Source of the DNA: Candidatus Latescibacterota bacterium
GTDB taxonomy: Bacteria; Latescibacterota; UBA2968; UBA8231
Reading direction: 5' to 3'
Assembly: GCA_021295675.1 (NCBI GenBank)
Contig: JAGWBY010000058.1
Span: 15,692-32,808 of the forward strand
Length of the DNA stretch: 17,117 bases
Made by a program: the position numbers and the translations under genes. Numbering within the stretch: the first letter of the stretch is position 1; each line of letters opens with the position of its first letter. This document shows, in pieces, positions 6,869-14,532 of the stretch. The notes beneath the pieces are model-generated. The model saw only the letters and a program-made list of their open reading frames with translations. It was not told where the DNA came from and ran no database searches.

Positions 6869-8635
6869 CTAGGAGGCCGCCGCCTGCCCCTCCTCATGGC
6901 TTGTGACTTCCTGTTGGTAGGCCAGCGCGGCCTCGACAAACCCGGCAAACAGAGGTGAAGGATTGTCCATCCGCGACTTAAATTCGGGATGGGCTTGGGT
7001 GGCGATGAAGAAACGATGATCCGGTAACTCGATAAATTCCATCAAGCGAGTGCCATCTACGCGGCGGTGATACCCCGAAAAGACCAGCCCCTCCTCTTCG
7101 AGCAGTTCGACGAAGCGAGGCGAGACCTCGTAGCGATGGCGGTGCCGCTCTAGGGCGACTTTGTCGCGCTCCAGCATGACCAAGCCAACGCGGAACGCTT
7201 GGTCGGGATTGGCCAGCAGTTGTTCGATGCGGCGGGCATCTTCGTCGAGGCGGCCCGACGCTTCGTAAATCTGGAGGACGCGGCTGTCGCTTTTGAACAC
7301 CGCGGCATACGCACCCAAGCGCATGCTACCACCGTAGCGGTTTTCCTCTAGCGCGCTCTTTTGCTCGGCGTCTTGGACGCATATGACCTGCCACTCGGAA
7401 TCCGCGTCGAACTCTTCGGAAGTAGCCTCGGCAATCCCGGCGACATTGCGGGCGTATTCAACCACGGCGAGCTGTAAGCCGTAGCACAGGCCCAAATAGG
7501 GGATGTTGTGCTCGCGGGCGTAGCCAATGGCCGCAATCACGCCTTCGGCCCCTCCCGCGCCAAAGGCCCCAGGGACGATAATGCCGTCGAATTCGTCGAG
7601 CGCTGCCAACTCCATTTCGCCGCGCTCAAACTGGTGGCCGTCAATCCAAGTGATCTCGACCCGCGCATCCGACGCCACGCCAGCGTGTATCAGCGATTGG
7701 TTGACCGAGATGTCCGTGGCCACGTATTTGCCGACCATGGCCACGCGGACACACTGGCGCGGATGCCGACTGCGCTTGACCAATTCCAGCCAAGGCCGCC
7801 AGTCTGGAGTCTTCTTGGGCGTGCAGCCGACCCGGCTGAGAATCTTCTCGCCAAGTCTCTCTTTTTCCAAAACCAGCGGGATATTGTAGATCGTCTCCGA
7901 GTCCGGGGCCGAAATGATGTGGTCGTAGGGCACATTGGCACCGATCTGGATCTTTTTTTTGCGCACCTCGTCGGTGGCGGTCTCGGCGCGACAGACGATG
8001 AAGTCGGGGAAAATGCCGTGCTCGCTGAGCATGCGAATGGCCTGCTGCGTGGGCTTGGTCTTCATTTCGCCGACGTGTGGAGGTATGGGCAAATAGGTGA
8101 TTAGCAGGTGTGCAAAGTGCTCCTCACCCAAGTCTCGCTCCAAGGTCTTTACGGCAAAGAGGAACGGCTCATTTTCGTAGTCGCCGACAATGCCGCCGAT
8201 CTCGACCAACACGATGTCGTAGCCCGCGCCCGCCTCCTGCAAGCGGCGAGTAATCTCGTCCGTAATGTGGGGAATCGGCTGCACGGTCTCGCCGAGGTAC
8301 TCGCCGCGGCGCTCGCGCTCGATGACCGTGAGGTAAATTTGCCCGGTGGTCAGGTTGTTGGAGCGCGGCAGATCCAACCCCAAGAAGCGCTCGTAGTTGC
8401 CCAAATCCTGATCGATTTCGCCGCCGTCGTCCGTCACCCACACCTCGCCGTGCTCAGTGGGCCGCATGGTGCCAGCGTCGTAGTTGATGTACGGATCGAT
8501 CTTGACGGCGGTGGTGCTGTACCCGTATTGCTGCAGAATCTTGCCGATGGAAGCGGTGGTCAAGCCCTTGCCCACGCCGCTTATCACGCCGCCGGTCACG
8601 ACGACGTATTTGGGGCCTTTGTATTCTTCGGCCAC
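6869..8635 (-). CDS. pyrG: CTP synthase (glutamine-hydrolysing), divergent form
   Basis: This enzyme makes CTP from UTP, ATP and glutamine, the last step of pyrimidine nucleotide synthesis. The synthase domain shows VVTGGVISGVGKG (12-24), KIDPYINYDAGTMRPTEHGE and GEMKTKPTQ (189-197). The glutaminase domain shows the nucleophile Cys384 in LGLCYGLQ, MRLGAY (438-443), RHRHRYE (497-503) and His549/Glu551 in AHPEF. At 588 residues it is longer than typical bacterial PyrG (about 545), partly through an extra stretch around 458-495. EIGGIVGDYENEPF replaces the usual EVGGTVGDIES form. The GTG start 8633-8635 has AAGGAG eight bases upstream. It follows gatC and a hairpin (8666-8697), and its stop is 25 bases before the LptC/OstA-like start. 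An A8 run in the coding strand (7953-7960) encodes lysines and keeps the frame. Confidence 0.95.
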   Translation of the reverse strand: MAEEYKGPKYVVVTGGVISGVGKGLTTASIGKILQQYGYSTTAVKIDPYINYDAGTMRPTEHGEVWVTDDGGEIDQDLGNYERFLGLDLPRSNNLTTGQIYLTVIERERRGEYLGETVQPIPHITDEITRRLQEAGAGYDIVLVEIGGIVGDYENEPFLFAVKTLERDLGEEHFAHLLITYLPIPPHVGEMKTKPTQQAIRMLSEHGIFPDFIVCRAETATDEVRKKKIQIGANVPYDHIISAPDSETIYNIPLVLEKERLGEKILSRVGCTPKKTPDWRPWLELVKRSRHPRQCVRVAMVGKYVATDISVNQSLIHAGVASDARVEITWIDGHQFERGEMELAALDEFDGIIVPGAFGAGGAEGVIAAIGYAREHNIPYLGLCYGLQLAVVEYARNVAGIAEATSEEFDADSEWQVICVQDAEQKSALEENRYGGSMRLGAYAAVFKSDSRVLQIYEASGRLDEDARRIEQLLANPDQAFRVGLVMLERDKVALERHRHRYEVSPRFVELLEEEGLVFSGYHRRVDGTRLMEFIELPDHRFFIATQAHPEFKSRMDNPSPLFAGFVEAALAYQQEVTSHEEGQAAAS

Positions 8636-8665
8636 GTTACGCGCTCCTTCGAGCTACCCAAACAA

Positions 8666-8697
8666 AGAAGCGGCGACAGTGCCCTGCCTCCGCTTCT
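8666..8697 (-). terminator. Hairpin between gatC and pyrG (terminator or attenuator)
   Basis: On the minus strand AGAAGCGG pairs with CCGCTTCT. Inside, one mismatch is followed by GGCAG pairing with CTGTC around a GGCA loop. The result is an almost continuous 14-bp stem, followed downstream by TTGTTTG. It lies after the gatC stop (8704) and 31 bases before the pyrG GTG, so it can end the gatC transcript or set pyrG level. The T-run is imperfect. Confidence 0.6.
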
Positions 8698-8703
8698 CAA
8701 TAG

Positions 8704-8991
8704 TCAATCGATGATTCTCGGAACTTTGAAGTAATCCTCTTGGCGCTGCGGGGCCGCGGCGACGATTTCGGCCGCGGCGGGAAAGGACGCGGCCTCATCG
8801 CGGCGAAACGCGTTGGCGAGGGGCAGCACGTGGGACGTTGGCTCGACGCCCGTGGTGTCTAGCTCGTTGAGCGTGTCCATGTAGCGCAAGATGCGGTTGA
8901 GTTGGCCAACCAGCCTTTCTTCCTCTGCGGACGAAAAGCGCAACCGCGCTAACTCGGCGACCCCGTGGACCTCTTCTATAGTAACCGCCAT
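8704..8991 (-). CDS. gatC: Aspartyl/glutamyl-tRNA amidotransferase subunit C
   Basis: The 95-residue product has the usual GatC length and pattern: VHGVAELARLRFSSAEEERLVGQLNRIL, then MDTLNELDTTGVEPTSHVLPLANAFRRDE, and the C-terminal DYFKVPRIID. GatC bridges GatA and GatB in the complex that converts misacylated Glu-tRNA(Gln) or Asp-tRNA(Asn) to the amide. gatA and gatB are not in this window, so the complex is encoded in pieces. The ATG at 8991 has no visible Shine-Dalgarno; its leader holds a GC-rich hairpin followed by a T-run (9014-9043). It is the first gene of the leftward run into pyrG and is divergent from the DUF2203 gene. Confidence 0.95.
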   Translation of the reverse strand: MAVTIEEVHGVAELARLRFSSAEEERLVGQLNRILRYMDTLNELDTTGVEPTSHVLPLANAFRRDEAASFPAAAEIVAAAPQRQEDYFKVPRIID

Positions 8992-9013
8992 AGGTGGATT
9001 TTGAACTTAAAAT

Positions 9014-9043
9014 AAAAAAGATGGGGCTGGCTGCGCCGACCCC
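9014..9043 (-). terminator. Terminator-like hairpin in the gatC leader
   Basis: Minus-strand GGGG pairs with CCCC and an inner GGC pairs with GCC around GCA, with a G-U and one mismatch between. It is followed by AT and C and then six T (9019 down to 9014). It sits between a plausible gatC promoter (9095-9067) and the gatC ATG (8991). No other leftward gene upstream needs it, so it may be an attenuator. Confidence 0.4.
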
Positions 9044-9066
9044 TTCCACGTCGCAAAACAGTGTTA

Positions 9067-9095
9067 AATATCACGCATCGCCAAAAGCAGCGCAA
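9067..9095 (-). promoter_or_regulatory. Candidate sigma-70 promoter for gatC (leftward)
   Basis: Minus-strand TTGCGC (9095-9090), a 17-base spacer, then GATATT (9072-9067): four of six matches in each box. The expected start is near 9060, about 70 bases before the gatC ATG. Its -35 box is nearly back to back with the rightward DUF2203 promoter. Confidence 0.35.
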
Positions 9096-9099
9096 GGGC

Positions 9100-9128
9100 T
9101 TGTAGCGGGGCATTTCAATACCTATACT
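9100..9128 (+). promoter_or_regulatory. Candidate sigma-70 promoter for the DUF2203 gene
   Basis: TTGTAG (9100-9105), a 17-base spacer, then TATACT (9123-9128). The expected start is near 9135, giving a leader of about 36 bases to ATG 9171. Confidence 0.5.
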
Positions 9129-9170
9129 TTGCCGCATGACAAGCAAACGACGCTCATCCGACAAAGTCCC

Positions 9171-9659
9171 ATGACGCGCAAGGCATTTACCATTGAAGAG
9201 GCCAACGCCAAGCTGCCTCAGCTAGAAGACGCGCTCCAGCGCATAGAGGTCAAGAAGGGGGCTGTCCGCTACCACGACCAGCAGTTGCAAATTCTCGACG
9301 CGCTCTGGGGCCAAGCGGTCACCCGCAGCACCAATCCCGACCGCGACGCCTTCGACCAGCACCGTCGCCGCATCAACGACCTAATCATCGACATCAAGCG
9401 CATCGTCGCCGAGGAAATTATCTCCGCAGGCATCCGCTTCCCGGTCGGTGGCCTCGAACGCGGCCTCCTCGACTTCCCCACCACCTACCAAGGTCGCTGG
9501 GTGCTGTTGTGCTGGCAGCGCGGCGAACCCCAAGTCGCCTATTGGCACGAATTGAACGCCGGGTACGCAGGCCGCCAAGAGATCACCGCTGAGCACATCA
9601 TTGCCATGGGCAAGGAAGACGATCCAGCCACGGTCGATGACTCGGCACTGGACTTCTGA
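9171..9659 (+). CDS. DUF2203 family protein
   Basis: The 162-residue soluble protein begins MTRKAFTIEEANAKLPQLED, the standard opening of DUF2203 proteins. Near the C-terminus it has GGLERGLLDFPTTYQGR, then LLCWQRGEPQVAYWHELNAG and YAGRQ, the family's most conserved blocks. The N-terminal half is predicted to be helical, rich in Gln, Glu and Arg. The family's function is not known; no catalytic motif can be asserted. I chose ATG 9171 because family similarity begins there; the frame stays open to 8994, but that extension is non-conserved and includes the promoter. There is no Shine-Dalgarno before the ATG. The gene stands alone between divergent gatC and smc, with 152 bases before smc. Confidence 0.85.
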   Translation: MTRKAFTIEEANAKLPQLEDALQRIEVKKGAVRYHDQQLQILDALWGQAVTRSTNPDRDAFDQHRRRINDLIIDIKRIVAEEIISAGIRFPVGGLERGLLDFPTTYQGRWVLLCWQRGEPQVAYWHELNAGYAGRQEITAEHIIAMGKEDDPATVDDSALDF

Positions 9660-9673
9660 GCGCGGCAATTGCC

Positions 9674-9703
9674 TTGACAGCGTTTCTCGTTTTTGAGTAC
9701 TTA
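9674..9703 (+). promoter_or_regulatory. Possible smc promoter
   Basis: A perfect -35 box TTGACA (9674-9679) is followed after 18 bases by a poor -10 candidate TACTTA (9698-9703); a better box TAAAAT (9702-9707) is 22 bases away, too far. The remaining leader to the smc GTG is strongly pyrimidine-rich on the plus strand (about 9716-9797). Confidence 0.3.
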
Positions 9704-9811
9704 AAATGAATGGCTTTCCCCTGAGCCATTATCCGCTCCCCTAGCACCACCCGCCCTTCACCCTCTCCCCCAGCGGAGCGCCCCTCCCCAGCGCCCGGCA
9801 GGAGCTAGACC

Positions 9812-12800
9812 GTGCGCCTGAATCAACTTGAGATTTTCGGTTTTAAGTCCTTCGCGCAAAAGATCGTCATTCCCTTTGAACCGGGCATTACGGCCATCGT
9901 CGGCCCCAACGGCTGTGGCAAGTCCAATGTGGTGGAGGCCATCCGCTGGGTCTTGGGCGAACAGCGCGCCGGCTCTTTCCGCAGCCAGCGCATGGAGGAC
10001 GTTATCTTTGCCGGCACTCGCCAGCGCAAGGCCCTCGGCATGGCCGAAGTCGCGCTGGCGATTGAAAACCGCGATAATGCGCTGCCCGTCGAATTCGCCG
10101 AGGTCGTGCTAACCCGGCGTCTTTTCCGCTCCGGCGAAAGCGATTACCTACTCAACAAGATCCCCTGCCGCCTCCTAGACATCACCAACCTGCTCATGGA
10201 TACTGGCCTCGGCCAAGGCTCTTATGCGGTGATGGAGCAGGGCATGGTCGATGAAATCATTAGCGACAAGACCGAGAACCGCCGCCGCATCCTCGAAGAG
10301 GCCGCCGGCATCACCAAGTACAAAGTTCGGCGGCGCTCCACGCGGAACCGCCTAGAAGCCACCCAAGCCGATCTACAGCGGATTGAAGACATCATCGCCG
10401 AGGTCAAACGCCAAGTTGACTACCTCGGCCGCCAAGTCGGCCGCGCGCGCCGCTATCGCGAACTCAAAGGGGAATTGGACCAACTCGACGTGCGCTTGGG
10501 TCGCCAGCGCTTCTTCGCCCTCAGCGCCCAAATCTCTCCATTGCAAGACGAATTCGCTGCACTCAGCAAGGCGGCCGAAGAAGGCAATACCCGCTTCACC
10601 AGCCGTGAGACCGAACTCGAAAAGGCGCGCCTCGTGCTGACCGAAGCCGAGAAGGCCATGCAGGAAGCGGGCCTTGAACTCAATCGTCGCATCGAAGCCA
10701 TCCACGAGCGCGAACAACTCCTCGTAGCCGTGCGCGAGCGGCGCGAGGCGGCCGAACAAATCCGCGAACGCACGGCCCGCGAGCGCACCGATTATAGCAG
10801 CCAGCTCGAAGCTGTGCAGCAACAGCGCCGCGACAATGAAGCACACCTCGAAAAAGCGCGCGCGGCTTTTGTACAAATAGAGCGGGAATTGCAGGCCCAC
10901 CAGCAGCGCGCTGCCCAAGCCGAAGAGGAATACAACAGCCACCGAGCCGAGCTGGACCAACGTCAGCGCGGGCGCATGGAGCACCTGCGCCAAGGGGGCG
11001 AAATAAGCCGCGCACTCGAGCGTCAACAGGCCGAGCGCGACGCACTCGACGAACGCGCGGTTGCCATGCGCGGCGAAGAGGACGCGGCCACAGTCGAGCG
11101 CGAGCAAGCCCTACAAGTGGCCGGTGAGGCCGAAGCCGCCCTCGCCGAAATTCGACAGCAGCTATCCGCCTGCCAACAACAGCGCATCACGGCCCTCGCC
11201 ACCCGCGACCAAACCGAGAAGAACCTCCGCGAACTCGGCGAACAACGCGATGCGGCCCGGCGCGCTGCTGAGGCCAACCAAGCGCGGCTGCAAGTCCTCG
11301 AAAAAGTCCGCTCTGGCTACGAAGGCTATCAGAGCGGGGTCCGCACCTTAATGCTCGAATCGCCCCACGCGGCTCTCTTCCGCGGCGTCCTCGGCGATCT
11401 AGTCGAAGTCAAATCAGAACATGCGCGCGCGATTGAGGTCGCTCTCGGCGAGGCGCTACAAGCACTGATCGCCGACTCGGACAGCGGCCTGCTCGAAGGC
11501 ATTGCCCATCTCCGAGACCGTTCCGGGCGCGTCGGCATTCTCTCGCTAGAGGCTCCCCCTCGCACCCTCGGCCCGGCTTTAGACCCAGATACCATACCCG
11601 GGCTGCGTGGCCCGCTCTTGGACTACGTGCAACCCGAAGCCTCCATCGCCCCCCTGATCAATAGCCTCTTGCACAACACCTTTCTGGTCGAAGACCTGCA
11701 AACCGCATTGGCCCTGACGCGCCGCTACCCGGATGCCTACGTGCGCTGCGTCACGCCCGACGGCGATGCCGTTGATCTCTTTGGCCTTGCGTCGGGCGGC
11801 CAGAGTCAAGCCGAGGATTCAGGCGTCCTCGGCCGCGGGCGGGAAATCCGCACCCTGCGCTCGCTCGTCGCCCACCAAAAAGCTCGCTATGCTGCCATCG
11901 GCCCTCGGCTCGCTGCACTCGCAGATCAACTCGCTGCGCTCACGCAACGCCTAGAGGATCTAGCCGCCGAGAACGAAACTTGGCGCACCAAGGAACGCGA
12001 GCAGGTTCACCAGCACCAGGCCGCCGGCGCTGACGCCGAGCGGCTCGCAGCGCGCCTAGCGCAACTCCACAGCGAAAGCACCAGCTTGGCCAAGCGCTGC
12101 CAAGCCCTCGACCAAAGCGTCGCCGAACAAGCCGAACACCTGCGCCACAACGAGGCCGAGAGCACTCGTCTCAGCGAGGAAAGCAGCGCCTTGGAAGAGG
12201 ATCTCAAACAAAGCGAAACCCGCCGGCGCGAACGGCGCGAAGCACTGAGCGCCCTCCAAGTGGAACACGCCCGCACCACTGAAATAGTCCAAGGCCTAGA
12301 GCGAGACGCCACCCGCCTAAAAAACATCGACGCCAACCTGCACAATAACATCGAGCGCCTAGCGGCTGAAGGGGTCGAGGCTGAGCGCCAACAGGACGAG
12401 TGCAGTGCGCGTAGCACGGCCTTGGCAGACGAACTCAAGGGGCTGCATCAAGGCCGCGAGACCTTGGCTGCCGAGCAAGACCAGCGCCGCCAACACTGGG
12501 CTGCAGCCAACACCCAAAACCGCGAGTTGCAGGAAAACATCAGCCACTTGCAGCGGCAGCTCAACGAGCAGCGCGAGCGCCGCACGAGCCTCGAAGTGCG
12601 CATCTCCGAGTTGCAGCTACAGACCCAGCACATTCGCGAGCGCTTGCAGGAGGAGTATCACTGCGATGTCTCGGCCCTAGGCCCGCTCAATGAAGTCATC
12701 GACGAAGAGACCACACAACAGCGCATCGACCAGTTGCGTCAGTCCCTACACCGCTTGGGCTCGGTACACCTAGGCGTCTTGGAAGAACATCAAGAACAAA

Positions 12801-13375
12801 AGGAGCGCTACGACTTTCTCCGCCAACAGCGCGACGATCTAGTCATCGCCGCCGAGGACCTAAAGAAAACTCTCAGCCTGATCGACCGCACGGCGCGGCG
12901 GATGTTCCTCAAGTCTTTCGAGCAGATTCGCGAGACGTTCAAAGAGACCTTTGTCCGCTTCTTCCCCGGCGGCGAGGCCGACCTCCGCCTCGAAGAAAAC
13001 GTCGATGCCCTAGAGGCCCAAATCGACATCATCGCCCGCCCCCGCGGCAAGCGCCTGCAAAACATTGGCCTGCTGTCGGGCGGCGAGCGGGCGCTGACGG
13101 CCATCTCCCTGCTTTTTGCCATCTATCAAGTCAAGCCCAGCCCGTTCTGCATTCTCGACGAGGTCGATGCCCCACTCGACGACGCCAACATCAACCGCTT
13201 CGTGCGCGTGCTCAAGGAATTTGCCCGCGAAACGCAATTCGTCGTCGTGACGCACAACAAGATCACCATGGCGGCGGCCGACGCCCTGCACGGCGTCACC
13301 ATGCCCGAGGAAGGGGTTTCTCAACTCGTTTCGGTGCGAGTCGAGGGCGAGGAGTTGGAGGTCGCGGCGGGCTAG
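9812..13375 (+). CDS. smc: Chromosome segregation protein SMC
   Basis: The 1187-residue product has the full SMC plan: N-terminal ATPase half with Walker A GPNGCGKSN (31-39), a first long Glu/Arg/Gln-rich coiled coil (about 170-500), and the hinge (about 505-660, including YEGYQSGVRTLM and LFGLASGGQSQAEDSG). A second coiled coil follows (about 670-1010), then the C-terminal ATPase half with signature LLSGGERAL (about 1087-1095) and Walker B FCILDEVDAPLDD (about 1112-1124). SMC dimers with ScpA and ScpB compact and align the chromosome; neither partner is in the window. The GTG start 9812 has AGGAG (9800-9804) seven bases upstream. The gene ends at TAG 13373-13375, 24 bases before a strong hairpin terminator. 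Length and motifs are normal for bacterial SMC. The antisense frames across it are shadows of its repetitive coiled coil. Confidence 0.97.
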   Translation: MRLNQLEIFGFKSFAQKIVIPFEPGITAIVGPNGCGKSNVVEAIRWVLGEQRAGSFRSQRMEDVIFAGTRQRKALGMAEVALAIENRDNALPVEFAEVVLTRRLFRSGESDYLLNKIPCRLLDITNLLMDTGLGQGSYAVMEQGMVDEIISDKTENRRRILEEAAGITKYKVRRRSTRNRLEATQADLQRIEDIIAEVKRQVDYLGRQVGRARRYRELKGELDQLDVRLGRQRFFALSAQISPLQDEFAALSKAAEEGNTRFTSRETELEKARLVLTEAEKAMQEAGLELNRRIEAIHEREQLLVAVRERREAAEQIRERTARERTDYSSQLEAVQQQRRDNEAHLEKARAAFVQIERELQAHQQRAAQAEEEYNSHRAELDQRQRGRMEHLRQGGEISRALERQQAERDALDERAVAMRGEEDAATVEREQALQVAGEAEAALAEIRQQLSACQQQRITALATRDQTEKNLRELGEQRDAARRAAEANQARLQVLEKVRSGYEGYQSGVRTLMLESPHAALFRGVLGDLVEVKSEHARAIEVALGEALQALIADSDSGLLEGIAHLRDRSGRVGILSLEAPPRTLGPALDPDTIPGLRGPLLDYVQPEASIAPLINSLLHNTFLVEDLQTALALTRRYPDAYVRCVTPDGDAVDLFGLASGGQSQAEDSGVLGRGREIRTLRSLVAHQKARYAAIGPRLAALADQLAALTQRLEDLAAENETWRTKEREQVHQHQAAGADAERLAARLAQLHSESTSLAKRCQALDQSVAEQAEHLRHNEAESTRLSEESSALEEDLKQSETRRRERREALSALQVEHARTTEIVQGLERDATRLKNIDANLHNNIERLAAEGVEAERQQDECSARSTALADELKGLHQGRETLAAEQDQRRQHWAAANTQNRELQENISHLQRQLNEQRERRTSLEVRISELQLQTQHIRERLQEEYHCDVSALGPLNEVIDEETTQQRIDQLRQSLHRLGSVHLGVLEEHQEQKERYDFLRQQRDDLVIAAEDLKKTLSLIDRTARRMFLKSFEQIRETFKETFVRFFPGGEADLRLEENVDALEAQIDIIARPRGKRLQNIGLLSGGERALTAISLLFAIYQVKPSPFCILDEVDAPLDDANINRFVRVLKEFARETQFVVVTHNKITMAAADALHGVTMPEEGVSQLVSVRVEGEELEVAAG

Positions 13376-13399
13376 GCGAAGCGGAAGCGCATCGATAAA

Positions 13400-13429
13400 A
13401 AAAGGGGACCTCAGCCGAGGTCCCCTTTT
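13400..13429. terminator. Bidirectional intrinsic terminator between smc and pyrE
   Basis: A perfect 13-bp stem, AAAAGGGGACCTC with GAGGTCCCCTTTT, closes on a 4-base loop (AGCC). T-runs follow in both directions: TTTT on the plus strand and seven T on the minus strand. It sits between two convergent genes and can end both transcripts. Confidence 0.95.
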
Positions 13430-13446
13430 CTATGCCATGAACGGTG

Positions 13447-13962
13447 TCACTTCAGTTCGCTCATCCGAAATAGGGCGTGGAGTTCAATGCCTTCTCGGGC
13501 TAGGCTCTCGGTGCCACCGGATTCGCGGTCAATCACGCAGATGGCCTGTGCAACCTCTGCGCCAAGGTTGCGAAGATCTTGGGCGGAAAGTGCAATTTGT
13601 CCACCGGACGTGACGACATCTTCAACAATCAGCAGATTTTTGCCAGCAACGTCGGGGCCTTCGGCGAGTTTGCAGGTGCCGTACTCTTTGGCTTTTTTGC
13701 GCACGAGGCACGTGGGCAGTCCCGCAAGCTGAGCGAGCATGGTGGCGATGGGCACACCACCGAGTTCGAGACCTGCGAGAATGTCGGTGTCGTCGGGGAT
13801 TAAGGGCTGGAGGTGGGTAGCGAGTACGCGGAGGAGTTCGGGATGGGTTTCAAACTGATATTTGTCGAAATACTCCGTGGCTGTCGCGCCTGAGCGCAAA
13901 GTAAATTGTCCGCGCAGGTGAGCGGTCTGATAGATGCGGTGAGCGAGTTCAAGTCGGGTCAT
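13447..13962 (-). CDS. pyrE: Orotate phosphoribosyltransferase
   Basis: This enzyme joins orotate and PRPP to give orotidine 5'-phosphate in de novo pyrimidine synthesis. The PRPP-binding motif is plain: LLIVEDVVTSGG (110-121). RKKAKEYG (88-95) supplies the active-site loop Lys residues, FTLRSGATATEYFDKY (20-35) is the orotate-side N-terminal element, and GLELGGVPIA (64-73) completes the fold. At 171 residues it is short for PyrE but complete. It is the last gene of the SEC-C, epimerase, pyrE run, 26 bases after the epimerase stop. The ATG at 13962 is the first possible start, and its AT-rich leader lacks a Shine-Dalgarno. It is followed by the bidirectional terminator. It shares the pyrimidine pathway with pyrG, but the two are not in one operon. 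Confidence 0.93.
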   Translation of the reverse strand: MTRLELAHRIYQTAHLRGQFTLRSGATATEYFDKYQFETHPELLRVLATHLQPLIPDDTDILAGLELGGVPIATMLAQLAGLPTCLVRKKAKEYGTCKLAEGPDVAGKNLLIVEDVVTSGGQIALSAQDLRNLGAEVAQAICVIDRESGGTESLAREGIELHALFRMSELK

Positions 13963-13988
13963 AGCATGATTTAGTTTTAAGATAAGTT

Positions 13989-14531
13989 TTAGTTGGGCAG
14001 ATCCGCGGCGGGAATATCCCGCAGCCGTGGGTTATTTTGGTCTCGCGGCGAGAGAATCGGGGGGCCCTCAATGCCCCAGTCCAACCCCGCATCGGGATCG
14101 TCCCAAGCCACGCCCCACTCGTCCGTGCCGTCGTAGTAGGAATCGACCAAATAGAAAAGCATCGCGTCGGTGACAGCGTAAAAGCCATGCGCCACCCCCG
14201 CCGGAATAAAAACGCCCCGCAATGCCTCTTGGTCTAACTCAATGACCTGCCCCTGCCCGCGAGTCGGCGAACTGCAGCGCAGATCGAGCAGCCCGACGCG
14301 CAACGCACCCATGCCGCAGTGCCAGTAGTCAACTTGGCGGTGGTGATAGTGCAAGCCGCGCAGCACGCCTTGTTGCGACTCCGAGCGGCTCCACTGCAAA
14401 GCGTCCCAGCCGCGCTGGGGAAACCACTCCTTGCGGTACACCTCGGTAAAGCGGCCCCGCTCGTCGCCGTGCGATTGTAACTCGGCGATATAGACGCCTT
14501 CAATGACCGTAGAGGGGTGGATTGGGGCCAT
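13989..14531 (-). CDS. dTDP-4-dehydrorhamnose 3,5-epimerase (RmlC/RfbC) family protein, non-canonical
   Basis: The 180-residue cupin protein has the RmlC layout: VIEGVYIAELQSHGDERGRF (9-28), VLRGLHYH (57-64) with the catalytic-type His61, IPAGVAHGF (109-117), Tyr132/Tyr133 in VDSYYDGTDEWGVAWDDP, and a final SPRDQNNP with Asp164. In canonical RmlC a Lys about ten residues after the His helps catalysis; here the aligned segment reads QVDYWHCGMG, with Asp68 in that place. It is therefore safest to call it a family member whose reaction may differ from dTDP-rhamnose formation. ATG 14529-14531 follows the SEC-C stop by one base (TGAGATG), giving likely translational coupling; longer frames read through the SEC-C gene and are not conserved. 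No other rhamnose genes are nearby. A surface-sugar role is an inference. Confidence 0.82.
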   Translation of the reverse strand: MAPIHPSTVIEGVYIAELQSHGDERGRFTEVYRKEWFPQRGWDALQWSRSESQQGVLRGLHYHHRQVDYWHCGMGALRVGLLDLRCSSPTRGQGQVIELDQEALRGVFIPAGVAHGFYAVTDAMLFYLVDSYYDGTDEWGVAWDDPDAGLDWGIEGPPILSPRDQNNPRLRDIPAADLPN

Positions 14532-14532
14532 C

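Noticed and set aside
7953..7960. Run of eight A in the pyrG coding strand as a slippage or frameshift site
   Set aside because: It encodes lysines in a continuous frame and PyrG is intact on both sides; slippage is possible but nothing shows it is used.
8484..8734. Plus-strand frames over the gatC-pyrG boundary
   Set aside because: They run antisense to the well-supported pyrG start and hairpin, with no recognisable product.
9536..9560. A second sigma-54 promoter at TGGCACGAATTG
   Set aside because: The -24 box is good but TTGC is missing at the -12 position, and it lies inside the DUF2203 coding sequence.
10373..11107. A 244-codon open frame antisense to smc, with other long antisense frames across 10453-11277 and 12007-12438
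   Set aside because: They mirror the repetitive Glu/Arg/Gln codons of the SMC coiled coil, have no recognisable domains, and the plus-strand frame is certain.
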